NCBI RefSeq assembly: GCF_003054025.1
Contig: NZ_QBKG01000013.1
Location: 1 to 57,929 of the forward strand
DNA from: Capnocytophaga leadbetteri
GTDB taxonomy: Bacteria; Bacteroidota; Bacteroidia; Flavobacteriales; Flavobacteriaceae
Length of the DNA: 57,929 nt
Direction of reading: 5' to 3'
The translations under genes were made by a program, and so were the position numbers. Under the pieces are notes generated by a model. The model was given only the letters and a program-made list of their open reading frames with translations. It made no database searches and was not told the DNA's origin. Positions 31,945-40,368 of the stretch are shown here, piece by piece (within the stretch, counting starts at the first letter, position 1; the number at the start of each line of letters is the position of its first letter).

Positions 31945-32277
31945 TTAACTTAACGAAATACGGGTAATACCCGTATTTCGTTTACTATAAATATGGTTGA
32001 TAAGTAAATCTAACTGGAACTTATCTACTACTATCATCAGTTCGGGTTCTTCACAGTCGAGTTTGCACTCTTTCATTAAATAGTCACGGTAGTCTATAGC
32101 AGTGGTTTTGCTTGGGGGTACTAGTATGGCTTTGAAACCTTCGTTTTGTATCTGTAGCAGCTTTCTCAATAGGTAGATTACACTTGTAGCAGTAGTGGCA
32201 TAACTCGCACTATTTACCGCTAAAGCCAATAGCAGTTGCGAATATTGACAGCTCGCGTATGCCATCGTTGCCTGCAA
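31945..32277 (-). CDS. Hypothetical, small soluble protein
   Basis: A 110-residue product without signal peptide; the middle (FKAILVPPSKTTAIDYRDYL) looks like real protein. I do not recognise the family. The C-terminus is encoded by a 14-bp perfect inverted repeat. The gene is convergent to the META gene. The start is not well supported: the ATG at 32277 has no obvious promoter. Confidence 0.55.
   Translation of the reverse strand: MQATMAYASCQYSQLLLALAVNSASYATTATSVIYLLRKLLQIQNEGFKAILVPPSKTTAIDYRDYLMKECKLDCEEPELMIVVDKFQLDLLINHIYSKRNTGITRISLS
31952..31982. repeat. Perfect palindrome in a coding 3' end
   Basis: AACGAAATACGGGT (31952-31965) is complementary to ACCCGTATTTCGTT (31969-31982) with only 3 bases between. 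It codes for the C-terminus of the minus-strand hypothetical and sits between convergent genes. No U-run follows on either strand. Confidence 0.85.
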
Positions 32278-32313
32278 GGTGAGAGGGGTTAAGACCTAAA
32301 TTGAGGAAACTTT

Positions 32314-32336
32314 ATTGTTCACTCATCCTTCGCTTG
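32314..32336 (-). repeat. 11-base repeat remnant
   Basis: ATTGTTCACTCATCCTTCGC, continuing TTGAG, matches the reverse complement of the 11-base unit seen at 13894-13948 and 40231-40292. Only about two units remain. Confidence 0.6.
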
Positions 32337-32371
32337 AGCTATATAATTCTACACAGATATTTTCTTGTTTG

Positions 32372-32404
32372 TTTGGTTTAATTGACAAGATATCCTTATA
32401 TTTG
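32372..32404 (+). promoter_or_regulatory. Promoter of membrane-anchored hypothetical
   Basis: TTTG (32372-32375) and TATATTTG (32397-32404) are 21 bases apart, 20 bases before the ATG at 32425. Confidence 0.65.
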
Positions 32405-32424
32405 CTGCCGAAAAACACATACTT

Positions 32425-33342
32425 ATGAAGTATTTATATCTGTTTTTAGCTTTTTTATGCATATCACAAGGGCAAGCGCAGCTCAAAAGTTACCATTATC
32501 GTCAGGAGCTACAAGGGGTGCAACCCAACCATTGGCATCAGCTTTCCCTACCGAGTACCGTCTTTCAGCACTTAGAGAGCGGCTATGACGACCTGCGTAT
32601 TTATGGCGTATCGGCTACCGACACTATCGAGGTGCCCTATAGTATCGATAAGACTAACTATATCAATACTGAGTCGCGCACTTCATATACCGATAGTGTA
32701 GCCCAAAAGCTATCAGTGCCTTTCAATGTACAACAGCTCAAAAAAGAGAAGCAAACCCTTATCAGCATTGCGCTACCCCATACGTTGCGGCTCTCCAAAA
32801 TAGCTTTTACTATCAATGCCAACTACGATTATTTCAGAAAAGTAAAAGTGCTCAAACGCTATAGCTCTTCGCAAGAAAGTGACCCTTATTATGAGGACAG
32901 TACCTTGCTTTTCTCTGATGTGCTCAGCTCTAAAACGCCCAATGCGTTCTACTTCCGCACCCAACTCATTAAATATATACAGATAATTATTGATAATGCT
33001 GATAATCAGCCCCTACCTATAGATGAGATAGTAGTCAGTGCAGTGCCTTATACCCTCAAGGCGCGCTTTGGTAGTGCCGACTATACCTATTATTTGGCTT
33101 ATGGCAAAATGGGAGACTACGCTCCTGTGTACGACATCACCTATTTCCCTAAAGATATTCCTACCCACCCTACTAGTGTCACTTTTGGCAAAATCACCGA
33201 CCAGCAATCTCTTGCTACAGTCCCTCATACGGCTACCCCTACTACTCAAAAGACAGACAACAAACAGTTGCTTTGGTGGGTAATGGGCGGCATAGTAGTC
33301 CTTATTTTTATTTTTGCTACGAAAATGATAAAATCGCGTTAA
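32425..33342 (+). CDS. DUF3999-like membrane-anchored protein
   Basis: The 305-residue protein has a signal peptide (ending GQAQ), a long extracytoplasmic part and one C-terminal membrane segment (LLWWVMGGIVVLIFIFATKM), so it would be periplasm-facing. The N-terminal YHYRQELQGVQPNHWHQLSLP and YDDLRIYGVSATDTIEVPY fit DUF3999-type proteins; I give this match with caution. Function unknown. The downstream gene is a separately promoted phosphate transporter. Confidence 0.75.
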   Translation: MKYLYLFLAFLCISQGQAQLKSYHYRQELQGVQPNHWHQLSLPSTVFQHLESGYDDLRIYGVSATDTIEVPYSIDKTNYINTESRTSYTDSVAQKLSVPFNVQQLKKEKQTLISIALPHTLRLSKIAFTINANYDYFRKVKVLKRYSSSQESDPYYEDSTLLFSDVLSSKTPNAFYFRTQLIKYIQIIIDNADNQPLPIDEIVVSAVPYTLKARFGSADYTYYLAYGKMGDYAPVYDITYFPKDIPTHPTSVTFGKITDQQSLATVPHTATPTTQKTDNKQLLWWVMGGIVVLIFIFATKMIKSR

Positions 33343-33355
33343 TTATCAATTCTTA

Positions 33356-33386
33356 GTTGTTTATTGTCAATTTTTTTGTATTTTTG
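33356..33386 (+). promoter_or_regulatory. Pit transporter promoter
   Basis: GTTG (33356-33359) and TATTTTTG (33379-33386) are 19 bases apart, 35 bases upstream of the ATG at 33422. Confidence 0.6.
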
Positions 33387-33421
33387 CCGGACGTTTTTAC
33401 CAAGAACATTCATAAGAACAG

Positions 33422-34456
33422 ATGACTCCTATATATAATCAACTATTAATTCCTTTTATCACAGCGATGGCATTGGCTATCACTATGGGGGGGAGTGGTA
33501 CAGCACCTGCATTCTCGGCTGCTTACGGGGCTAATGTTATCCGCAAGTCGATTATCCCAGGGTTATTTGGTATAGTAGTGTTTGTAGGGGCGTTTTTGGC
33601 AGGCAAAAAGACAGCAGGCACTATGGGTAGTGGCATTTTGCCATCGGAGTATATGACCTTTATGGTCGTATCGATTGCCTTGTTTTCTATAGCTGTTACA
33701 ATGCTGATTTCTAATATATCAGGCATACCACAGTCTACCAGCCAAGCTGCCGTATTAGCTTTGGCAGCCCCTGCGGTATATTTCGGTAAGCTCGATACGC
33801 AAGTGCTTTTTGCTGAGATTATCCCTGCGTGGTTCATACTGCCTGTTATATCCTATTTTTTGAGTTATTTCTGCGGAAAATACATCTACCAGCCTATGCG
33901 GCGACGCGGACTTACCATACAGCGCGCTCAGAATGAGAACAGAAAGCATATTTGGGATATAGTGTTAGTGGTGATGGCTGTCTACGTATCATTTGCGATA
34001 GGGGCTAATAACGTAGCCAATGCGGCAGGCCCTCTCTACACGATGACTATCAACGAGCTCAACATACGCGAGAGCGACCATATAGTTATACTGATGCTTG
34101 CCACTCTTGTAGTAGCACCTTGTTTTGGTATAGGGGCATCGCTTTTCGGACATAAAATATTAAAGAACACTGGTAAAGAGATTATTCTTTTTGGTAAGTT
34201 CGAAGCGGTAATTATCGCTTTTATATCGGGTAGCTTACTGCTTCTGGCATCACTCATCAAAGGGATACCTACCTCTTTGGTACAGGTGAATGTAGCAGCT
34301 ATATTGGGGATAGGTGTTGCCAAAATGGGGCATAAAAATATATTCAGAAAAACGCAAGTGAAGCGCTTTTTCACTATGTGGATGATAGCCCCTATTATCT
34401 CTTTTTTCTTGTCGCTATTGCTCATTTTTTTGGCTGATATGCTCAAAATGCTCTAA
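33422..34456 (+). CDS. Inorganic phosphate transporter, Pit family
   Basis: This 344-residue membrane protein is a Pit-type phosphate transporter. It carries the two family repeats: an N-terminal MALAITMGGSGTAPAFSAAYGANV and the second copy FAIGANNVANAAGPL, in which the GANxVANA motif is diagnostic. Further segments TSLVQVNVAAILGIGVAKMG and the hydrophobic ends match. Pit carriers move phosphate with protons or sodium at low affinity. Single-gene unit. Confidence 0.93.
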   Translation: MTPIYNQLLIPFITAMALAITMGGSGTAPAFSAAYGANVIRKSIIPGLFGIVVFVGAFLAGKKTAGTMGSGILPSEYMTFMVVSIALFSIAVTMLISNISGIPQSTSQAAVLALAAPAVYFGKLDTQVLFAEIIPAWFILPVISYFLSYFCGKYIYQPMRRRGLTIQRAQNENRKHIWDIVLVVMAVYVSFAIGANNVANAAGPLYTMTINELNIRESDHIVILMLATLVVAPCFGIGASLFGHKILKNTGKEIILFGKFEAVIIAFISGSLLLLASLIKGIPTSLVQVNVAAILGIGVAKMGHKNIFRKTQVKRFFTMWMIAPIISFFLSLLLIFLADMLKML

Positions 34457-34679
34457 TAGAAGACTTAAAGAATTGTTAAAATGTAGCGTATTTTGCTTTA
34501 GTTACTCAAGAAAAATGCGAGGCAAAATATAATTGTATATAGCTGATTTACAGCCGTATAAAACAAAGTTTGTAAAAAAATAATATTAAATATAGCGTTA
34601 AAATAGTGAAAGGAAGATACTATATTAAAAAAAAGTAGTATCTTGCGCCCGAATTTTTATGCTAACAAGTGTTTTTACT
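34457..34679. other. Intergenic region before gldJ
   Basis: No gene is seen. There is an 8-bp inverted repeat of TATTTTGC and GCAAAATA (34492-34529) and a 7-bp pair GATACTA/TAGTATC (34616-34642) that overlaps the likely -7 region TATCTTGC of gldJ. Confidence 0.55.
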
Positions 34680-36335
34680 ATGAAAAGAAGTTTATTAAAA
34701 GTTCCTGTTTGCTTGGCTCTTACTGGCTTGCTATTAGTAGGCTGTGGAGGCAAGAGTAAAGGTGATAAGAACATCTCTAGTGCGACTGGTTGGAAAATCA
34801 ACGCCAAAGAGGGAGGGTTCCAGTATAATACTGACTTTAAAGACCAAGAAACAGGACCAGGACTTGTGTTGATAGAGGGAGGTACCTTTACAATGGGGCA
34901 AGTGCAAGACAACGTAATGCACGATTGGAACAACATTCCTACCCAACAACACGTACAGTCTTTCTATATGGACGAAACCGAAGTAACCAATAAGATGTAT
35001 ATGGAGTACCTCGATTGGTTAAAACGCGTTTTTCCTCCAGAAGAAGAGCAATATAAGAACATCTATAAAGGTGCTCTTCCTGATACATTGGTATGGAGAA
35101 GCCCTCTAAGTGCTAACGAAGCAATGGTGGCTAACTATTTGCGTCACCCTGCTTTTGCTGAATATCCTGTAGTAGGGGTAAATTGGGTACAAGCAGTGCA
35201 ATTTAGTGCTTGGCGTACTGACCGTGTGAACGAGGCTATCCTTTCACGCGATGGTTACCTTGCTAAAGATGCTCGCTACCAAGTAGATGCTACTAGTACT
35301 TTTAGCACAGATACTTACCTAAACACTCCTTCACAAACCTATGGTGGTAAAATACAAGGAGAAATGGGAGGTAAAAAAGCTAGTGGTAAAGACGGACAAA
35401 TGACTTATGCTAAGCAAACAAGTGGTATCTTACTACCTGAGTACCGACTTCCTACTGAAGCTGAGTGGGAATACGCAGCCAAGGCTCTAAATGGTATCCG
35501 CGAATACAACTCACTACAAGGTCGTAAAAAATATCCTTGGAATAGCCAATACACTCGCTCTACTCAACGTAGAACACGTGGTGAGCAAATGGCTAACTTC
35601 AAACAAGGTAAAGGTGACTACGGTGGATTAGCTGGTTGGTCTGATGATAAAGGTGATATAACAGTAGCTGTTAAAACTTATCCGCCCAATGACTTTGGTT
35701 TGTATGATATGGCTGGTAACGTAGCAGAATGGGTAGCTGACGTATATCGTCCTATCATAGATGATGAAATATCAGACTTCAACATCTATCGTGGTAACGT
35801 ATATATGAAACACGCTATAGGCGAAGATGGTAAGCAAGTAGTAGTTACCCCTGAGACTATTAAATACGATACTCTTAGCAACGGAAAGATAATAGCTCGT
35901 AACCTTCCTGGTAACTTAGCTACTGTACCAGTAGATTCAAACGAAACTTACCTACGTTATAACTTTACGCACTCTGATAACCGTAGCTATAACGATGGTG
36001 ATAAAGCCTCTACACGTAAGTTCCGCAACCAAAATGATTTAGGCTCTCCAGGTTCAGAGTATACTAACTCTATGTACAACGCTCCTAAACCTAAAAAACC
36101 AGGAACCGAGCTTAACGGTAAGGATTACGATACTTCTAACGACCGTACCTCACTTATTGATGATGAAGTACGTGTATTTAAAGGAGGTTCTTGGAGAGAC
36201 CGCGCTTTCTGGATTGACCCAGCACAACGCCGTTACTTACCTCAGTATATTGCGACAGACTATATCGGATTCCGCAATGCTATGAGTCGTGTAGGTTCAA
36301 AATCTAAGACAAATCATCGTACTCCTCGTGGATAA
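34680..36335 (+). CDS. gldJ: Gliding motility lipoprotein GldJ
   Basis: GldJ is an outer-membrane lipoprotein needed for gliding and for type IX secretion in Flavobacteriia. The start is the ATG at 34680, giving MKRSLLKVPVCLALTGLLLVGC with a lipidated Cys22. The body is an FGE-sulfatase-like fold: VLIEGGTFTMGQ, MDETEVTNKMYMEYLDW, YRLPTEAEWEYAAKAL, DMAGNVAEWVADVY and VFKGGSWRDR, all present. About 551 residues is normal. It supports a Bacteroidota host with T9SS and matches the T9SS-type cargo at 2523. Its terminator is merged with the murF promoter. Confidence 0.96.
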   Translation: MKRSLLKVPVCLALTGLLLVGCGGKSKGDKNISSATGWKINAKEGGFQYNTDFKDQETGPGLVLIEGGTFTMGQVQDNVMHDWNNIPTQQHVQSFYMDETEVTNKMYMEYLDWLKRVFPPEEEQYKNIYKGALPDTLVWRSPLSANEAMVANYLRHPAFAEYPVVGVNWVQAVQFSAWRTDRVNEAILSRDGYLAKDARYQVDATSTFSTDTYLNTPSQTYGGKIQGEMGGKKASGKDGQMTYAKQTSGILLPEYRLPTEAEWEYAAKALNGIREYNSLQGRKKYPWNSQYTRSTQRRTRGEQMANFKQGKGDYGGLAGWSDDKGDITVAVKTYPPNDFGLYDMAGNVAEWVADVYRPIIDDEISDFNIYRGNVYMKHAIGEDGKQVVVTPETIKYDTLSNGKIIARNLPGNLATVPVDSNETYLRYNFTHSDNRSYNDGDKASTRKFRNQNDLGSPGSEYTNSMYNAPKPKKPGTELNGKDYDTSNDRTSLIDDEVRVFKGGSWRDRAFWIDPAQRRYLPQYIATDYIGFRNAMSRVGSKSKTNHRTPRG

Positions 36336-36359
36336 CGAATAAAAAATTGATACATAAAA

Positions 36360-36400
36360 TTTGAAAACGCTGCAAAATGATTATATTTGCAGCGTTTTTT
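36360..36400 (+). promoter_or_regulatory. gldJ terminator fused with murF promoter
   Basis: The terminator hairpin AAAACGCTGCAAA (36364-36376) with TTTGCAGCGTTTT (36386-36398) lies exactly between a -33 TTTG (36360-36363) and a -7 TATATTTG (36382-36389), 18 bases apart. So one 40-base stretch can end gldJ transcription and start murF transcription on the same strand. Confidence 0.8.
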
Positions 36401-36420
36401 ATAAATATAAAACACGAGAA

Positions 36421-37770
36421 ATGAAAGAACTTTACCAGCGATTTATAGCTTCAGCAGGCGTTTGTACCGATACGCGCAAGATAGTTCCGAATAGTATTTA
36501 CTTTGCGCTGAAAGGGGCTTCTTTTGATGGCAATACCTTTGCGGCAGAAGCATTAAATAAGGGGGCTGCATTAGCTGTGATTGATGACCCTGCCTATCAG
36601 ATAGATGAGAGAACTCTATTAGTGCCCGATACGCTTTTAGCACTTCAAGAGTTGGCTAACTATCACCGTCGAACACTCAAAACCCTCATCATAGGTATAA
36701 CGGGTAGTAATGGCAAAACTACTACTAAAGAGCTCATTAAGTCAGTGTTGAGCGAGGCAATGCAGGTAGTGGCTACTGAAGGTAACCTTAATAATGCTAT
36801 AGGGGTACCGCTAACCTTGCTCTCTATCAAACCTGAAACCGATATAGCTATTGTGGAAATGGGCGCTAACCACCCACACGAGATAGCAGACCTTTGCCGT
36901 ATTGCTGAACCTGACTATGGGTATATCACTAGCATAGGCAAGGCACATTTAGAAGGCTTTGGCTCTTTTGAAGGTGTCATCAAAACAAAAGCAGAACTGT
37001 ACGACTACCTAAAGGCACACCAAAAGACTATCATTTATAATGCAGGCGACACCTTGCAGCAGTCATTAGTAGAGGGCTATGCCAATGTTTATAGTTTTGG
37101 CACAACCGATGAGGTGAATGTACCGGTAGCGTGCGTAGCAGTGCAGCCTGTGAGTATATGTTTTAGCGAGGGGGCAGTATTGCAAACGGAAGAACCAGCT
37201 ACTAAAGACCTCCCTTATATAGATACAACTATCAAAGGTTTTTCAGGGGCAACAACAGCTGTTTCGCATCTTATGGGCAGTTATAATTTCAACAATATAG
37301 CAGCGGCTGTAGCTTTTGGGCGTTATTTCAGACTGCCTGCAACTGCAATTAAACGAGGGGTAGAGAAGTATGTTCCTCATAATAATAGAAGTCAGTTAAT
37401 GGTGTGGGGTACTAATACGCTACTGCTCGATGCCTATAATGCTAACCCTAGCAGTATGGCAGCGGCTATACATAATGTACTGACGATGCCTAACTTCACT
37501 AAGAAAGTGCTTATTTTGGGCGATATGTTCGAATTAGGCGACTATGCTGCTGCTGAACACCAACAGATAGTAGATAGTATCACCCCTCACCAATGGGAAG
37601 GCGTTTATTTAGTAGGTCAGCATTTTGCACAAACTAAGAGTCCCTATGCGCAGTATGAAACTTTTGAGGCATTTCAAGAAGCATTTAAGCAACTCACTTT
37701 TACCGATAGCCTCATCCTCATCAAAGGCTCAAGAGGAATGGCTCTTGAACGGTTAATAACAAATGGTTAA
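36421..37770 (+). CDS. murF: UDP-MurNAc-tripeptide D-Ala-D-Ala ligase
   Basis: MurF adds D-Ala-D-Ala to the UDP-MurNAc tripeptide, the last cytoplasmic step of the peptidoglycan precursor. The start is the ATG at 36421 (MKELYQRFIASAGVCTDTRK); the longer frame begins in the terminator/promoter. The ATP motif is GITGSNGKTTTKE (about residues 94-106), followed by GNLNNAIGVPLTLL, VEMGANHPHEI and DAYNANPSSM, all conserved in Mur ligases. The length of 449 residues is normal. It is not in the usual dcw cluster. Confidence 0.95.
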   Translation: MKELYQRFIASAGVCTDTRKIVPNSIYFALKGASFDGNTFAAEALNKGAALAVIDDPAYQIDERTLLVPDTLLALQELANYHRRTLKTLIIGITGSNGKTTTKELIKSVLSEAMQVVATEGNLNNAIGVPLTLLSIKPETDIAIVEMGANHPHEIADLCRIAEPDYGYITSIGKAHLEGFGSFEGVIKTKAELYDYLKAHQKTIIYNAGDTLQQSLVEGYANVYSFGTTDEVNVPVACVAVQPVSICFSEGAVLQTEEPATKDLPYIDTTIKGFSGATTAVSHLMGSYNFNNIAAAVAFGRYFRLPATAIKRGVEKYVPHNNRSQLMVWGTNTLLLDAYNANPSSMAAAIHNVLTMPNFTKKVLILGDMFELGDYAAAEHQQIVDSITPHQWEGVYLVGQHFAQTKSPYAQYETFEAFQEAFKQLTFTDSLILIKGSRGMALERLITNG

Positions 37771-37781
37771 TTACAGATAAC

Positions 37782-37819
37782 AAAAAAAGGCTGTCCGAAG
37801 TTTTGGACAGCCTTTTTTT
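37782..37819. terminator. Bidirectional terminator
   Basis: AAAAAAAGGCTGTCC (37782-37796) and GGACAGCCTTTTTTT (37805-37819) form a 15-bp stem between convergent murF and the S9 peptidase gene, with A- and T-runs serving both directions. Confidence 0.95.
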
Positions 37820-37830
37820 ATTGATAAATT

Positions 37831-39957
37831 TTACTGATTGTGTTTCTTGATATAGTCGATGATTCTTTCAGTTAGGTTGATATGGTCGAGACCGCTTACT
37901 CCGTGAGCGTGCATAGGGTAGAAAAACATCTCGATAAAGTCATTCTTGCTAATCGATTCTTTAGTAAGGCTCATTAGGTGTTGAGGCACTACTATATCAT
38001 CTACACTACCGTGAATAAAAAGCAAAGGACGTTTAAGTCCGTCAAGGTATTTACCTACACGACTGTTTTCATACCCTTCTGGGTTTGTTTGAGGGGTATC
38101 CATATAGCGTTCGCCATACATTACTTCATAATATTTCCAGTCAGTAACGGCTCCCCCCGCCACAGCGGTGCGAAATACTTCAGGGTGACGAGTGAGTAGG
38201 CTCGAAGCCATAAACCCTCCAAAGCTCCAACCGTGTACTGCTATACGATTTGCATCGACATAAGGCAAGCTCTTCAGATAAGCTACTCCTGCCAACTGGT
38301 CTTTTATCTCATAATCTCCTAAATGGCGGTGTATAACGCTTTCAAAAGCAAAACCGCGATTTTCACTTCCTCTGTTGTCGAGAGTAAAGACAATATACTG
38401 GTCGTTTTGAGCAAAAGCTGATAACCATAGGTACGAACCTACTCCCCAAGAGTTTTTAACTTCCTGAGCGTGAGGGCCTCCATACACATATATAAGTACA
38501 GGGTATTTCTTCTGAGGGTCGAAGTTCTGAGGTTTGTGCATTTTGGCGTAGAGAGTAGTGCCATCGTCTGCTTTTAGGGTGAGTAGTTCAGGAGTGCCTA
38601 TAGCAAAACCTTCTAACGGATTAGGAGCCGTTAGCAATCGTTTGGCACTTCCTTTTTCAGTATTGATAAGGTCGATATTCTTAGGGATGCTTATGCTCGA
38701 ATAAGTGTCTAATAAGTATTTTCCGTCAGAGCTTAATTGCACTTTGTGTGTCCCAGCGGTAGTGGTGAGGGCTGTTATTTTCTTAGGATTTTTGAGGTTT
38801 ATTTTTAGGCATTGTTTCTCGCGAGGGTCTGCCCCTGTTCCTACGATAAAGAAGTTTTCGCCTTTGCTGTCGAAACCTAAAATATCTTGTACCACCCAGC
38901 GGAAATGAGTGAGCTGTTTTATCAGTTTTCCATTGGTGTTATAATGATATACATTCATAAACCCGTCGCGCTCGCTAAGCCATAAAAACTCATCGTTAGA
39001 GGTAGGCAAGAAGACAGCTGGATTTTCTGGTTCTACCCATTTTGGGTTGCTTTCTTCAAAAATAGTATTCACTTTTTTACCTGTAGTAGCATCATAGCGG
39101 TTTAGGGCAAAGTGATTTTGCTCGCGGTTTATTTCAGCTAAAAGGAGGTACTTTTCATCAGGACTCCACGCGAGGTTAGTCAAGAAATGTTCATCTTTAG
39201 TATCAATATCTAAATAGATAAGTTTCTTAGTTTGCAGATTATACACCCCTACTGCGGCCTGTTCGCTACCTTGTCCTGCCATAGGATATTTGATAGCCTT
39301 GAGGGCAGCAGGGGTAGTGGTAATATCTACCAAAGGATAGTCGGCAACGCGACTTTCATCTTTCTGATAAAAAGCTAACAAAGAGCCTTTAGGCGAGAAG
39401 AAAGTACCTTTTTGGATGCCAAATTCATTTCTATGGATAACCCCTCCAGCAACGATATTGGGGTCAGTAAAGGCAGTAATAGCTATTTTAGGGTTTGTTT
39501 CGTTAGCTATATACAGATTGTTTTTCAGAGTATAAGCTATAGATTTGCTTTTAGGATCGTAGTCATTGTTTGCAGCCCCTTCAGGCAGACTGATTTCAGC
39601 TATAGTCTGTTGGGTGTGATAGTTATATCGCTGGTATTTATTATCAACTGCTAACACAACTTCATCTTTATCAATATACTCAATAGAAGAGTAAGGTGCT
39701 GCCCCGAAAGAGGTTATTTTTTTACCCTGCACATCGAAGACTTCGTAAGCAGTATCGCTGGCATAGAGATAGTGCTGAGTGCCATTCACCCATTGTAGAT
39801 ATCTAAGGGTTTCGGGTAAAAGACTACGGTAACCCATTGGTTGGCTATCATCTCTGACAGCGTAATAGATAGCTTCAGCTACCGAAAGCGGGCGGTTTTG
39901 AGCCCAAAAGGGGAAAATAAGCAGCGAAAATAAGGCTGCCGACAGTAATTTTTTCAT
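37831..39957 (-). CDS. Secreted S9 peptidase, DPP IV-like
   Basis: This 708-residue protein has a signal peptide (ending WAQN), a beta-propeller of the DPP IV N-terminal type and an alpha/beta-hydrolase end. The catalytic Ser is in HGWSFGGFMAS, the Asp in GSVDDIVVP and the His in HAHGVSG. S9 enzymes of this group remove dipeptides (Xaa-Pro) or related units from peptides, a known trait of Capnocytophaga. It is probably periplasmic or surface-exposed. It has a strong promoter (39984-40014) and a palindrome in the leader. Confidence 0.93.
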   Translation of the reverse strand: MKKLLSAALFSLLIFPFWAQNRPLSVAEAIYYAVRDDSQPMGYRSLLPETLRYLQWVNGTQHYLYASDTAYEVFDVQGKKITSFGAAPYSSIEYIDKDEVVLAVDNKYQRYNYHTQQTIAEISLPEGAANNDYDPKSKSIAYTLKNNLYIANETNPKIAITAFTDPNIVAGGVIHRNEFGIQKGTFFSPKGSLLAFYQKDESRVADYPLVDITTTPAALKAIKYPMAGQGSEQAAVGVYNLQTKKLIYLDIDTKDEHFLTNLAWSPDEKYLLLAEINREQNHFALNRYDATTGKKVNTIFEESNPKWVEPENPAVFLPTSNDEFLWLSERDGFMNVYHYNTNGKLIKQLTHFRWVVQDILGFDSKGENFFIVGTGADPREKQCLKINLKNPKKITALTTTAGTHKVQLSSDGKYLLDTYSSISIPKNIDLINTEKGSAKRLLTAPNPLEGFAIGTPELLTLKADDGTTLYAKMHKPQNFDPQKKYPVLIYVYGGPHAQEVKNSWGVGSYLWLSAFAQNDQYIVFTLDNRGSENRGFAFESVIHRHLGDYEIKDQLAGVAYLKSLPYVDANRIAVHGWSFGGFMASSLLTRHPEVFRTAVAGGAVTDWKYYEVMYGERYMDTPQTNPEGYENSRVGKYLDGLKRPLLFIHGSVDDIVVPQHLMSLTKESISKNDFIEMFFYPMHAHGVSGLDHINLTERIIDYIKKHNQ

Positions 39958-39966
39958 AATGATAAA

Positions 39967-39980
39967 CTGTTAATTAACAG
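39967..39980. promoter_or_regulatory. Palindrome in S9 peptidase leader
   Basis: CTGTTAATTAACAG is a perfect 14-base palindrome directly upstream of the ATG, just downstream of the promoter. It may be an operator; low certainty because AT-rich palindromes arise easily. Confidence 0.4.
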
Positions 39981-39983
39981 AGG

Positions 39984-40014
39984 CAAAGGTACGTAAAAGA
40001 TATTATTATGCAAA
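39984..40014 (-). promoter_or_regulatory. S9 peptidase promoter
   Basis: On the minus strand TTTG (40011-40014) and TACCTTTG (39984-39991) are 19 bases apart, an exact consensus. Confidence 0.88.
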
Positions 40015-40030
40015 AAAAATATAAATAAAA

Positions 40031-40062
40031 TTTGCACATATCAAATATTAGTATTACTTTTG
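40031..40062 (+). promoter_or_regulatory. tRNA promoter
   Basis: TTTG (40031-40034) and TACTTTTG (40055-40062) are 20 bases apart, 24 bases upstream of the tRNA. Confidence 0.82.
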
Positions 40063-40086
40063 CGCCGTCTTAAAAGATAAAGACAG

Positions 40087-40163
40087 GGTCTCATAGCTCA
40101 GCTGGTTAGAGCATCTGACTCATAATCAGAGGGTCGTTGGTTCGAGCCCAACTGGGACCACCA
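40087..40163 (+). tRNA. tRNA with anticodon CAU (Met, or Ile2)
   Basis: The acceptor stem GGTCTCA pairs with TGGGACC, the anticodon stem TCTGA/TCAGA encloses CTCATAA, and the T-arm has GGTTCGAGCCC. The anticodon is CAT at 40121-40123. The 3' CCA is encoded (40161-40163). A CAU anticodon serves elongator Met or, when its C is changed to lysidine, Ile; I cannot decide, and give Met as the default. A terminator follows at 40176. Confidence 0.95.
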
Positions 40164-40175
40164 TAAGGGGTAAAG

Positions 40176-40209
40176 AAAAGGCTATCGCAAATATGCGATA
40201 GCCTTTTTT
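40176..40209 (+). terminator. tRNA terminator
   Basis: AAAAGGCTATCGCA (40176-40189) pairs with TGCGATAGCCTTTT (40194-40207), followed by T residues. Confidence 0.95.
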
Positions 40210-40230
40210 AATTAGTGTTTTGCCTACTTT

Positions 40231-40292
40231 TCTTCGTTCATTGTTCGCTTATTGTTCGCTTATTGTTCGCTCATCCTTCGCTTATCCTTCGG
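40231..40292 (-). repeat. 11-base repeat array (inverted)
   Basis: Units GTTCGCTTATT, GTTCGCTTATT, GTTCGCTCATC and CTTCGCTTATC are the reverse complement of the 11-base units at 13894-13948 (for example GCGAACGATAA). Like those, the array lies next to octamer sequence (array 6), and the octamers come first when read on the same strand sense. Confidence 0.88.
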
Positions 40293-40302
40293 TGAGGTAG
40301 TC

Positions 40303-40336
40303 AATTTACTGATTTGCTTATTTGCTAACTTCTAAC
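40303..40336 (-). repeat. Octamer array 6 (inverted)
   Basis: The reverse complement reads GCAAATAA, GCAAATCA, GTAAATTG, i.e. degenerate octamers. TTTG within one unit (40313-40316) forms the -33 box of the next gene. Confidence 0.65.
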
Positions 40337-40344
40337 TACATTTG
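40313..40344 (+). promoter_or_regulatory. Methyltransferase promoter in octamer array
   Basis: TTTG (40313-40316) inside octamer array 6 and TACATTTG (40337-40344) are 20 bases apart, 24 bases before the ATG at 40369. Confidence 0.7.
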
Positions 40345-40368
40345 CGGCACTTTTAAGAAACTTAAAAA

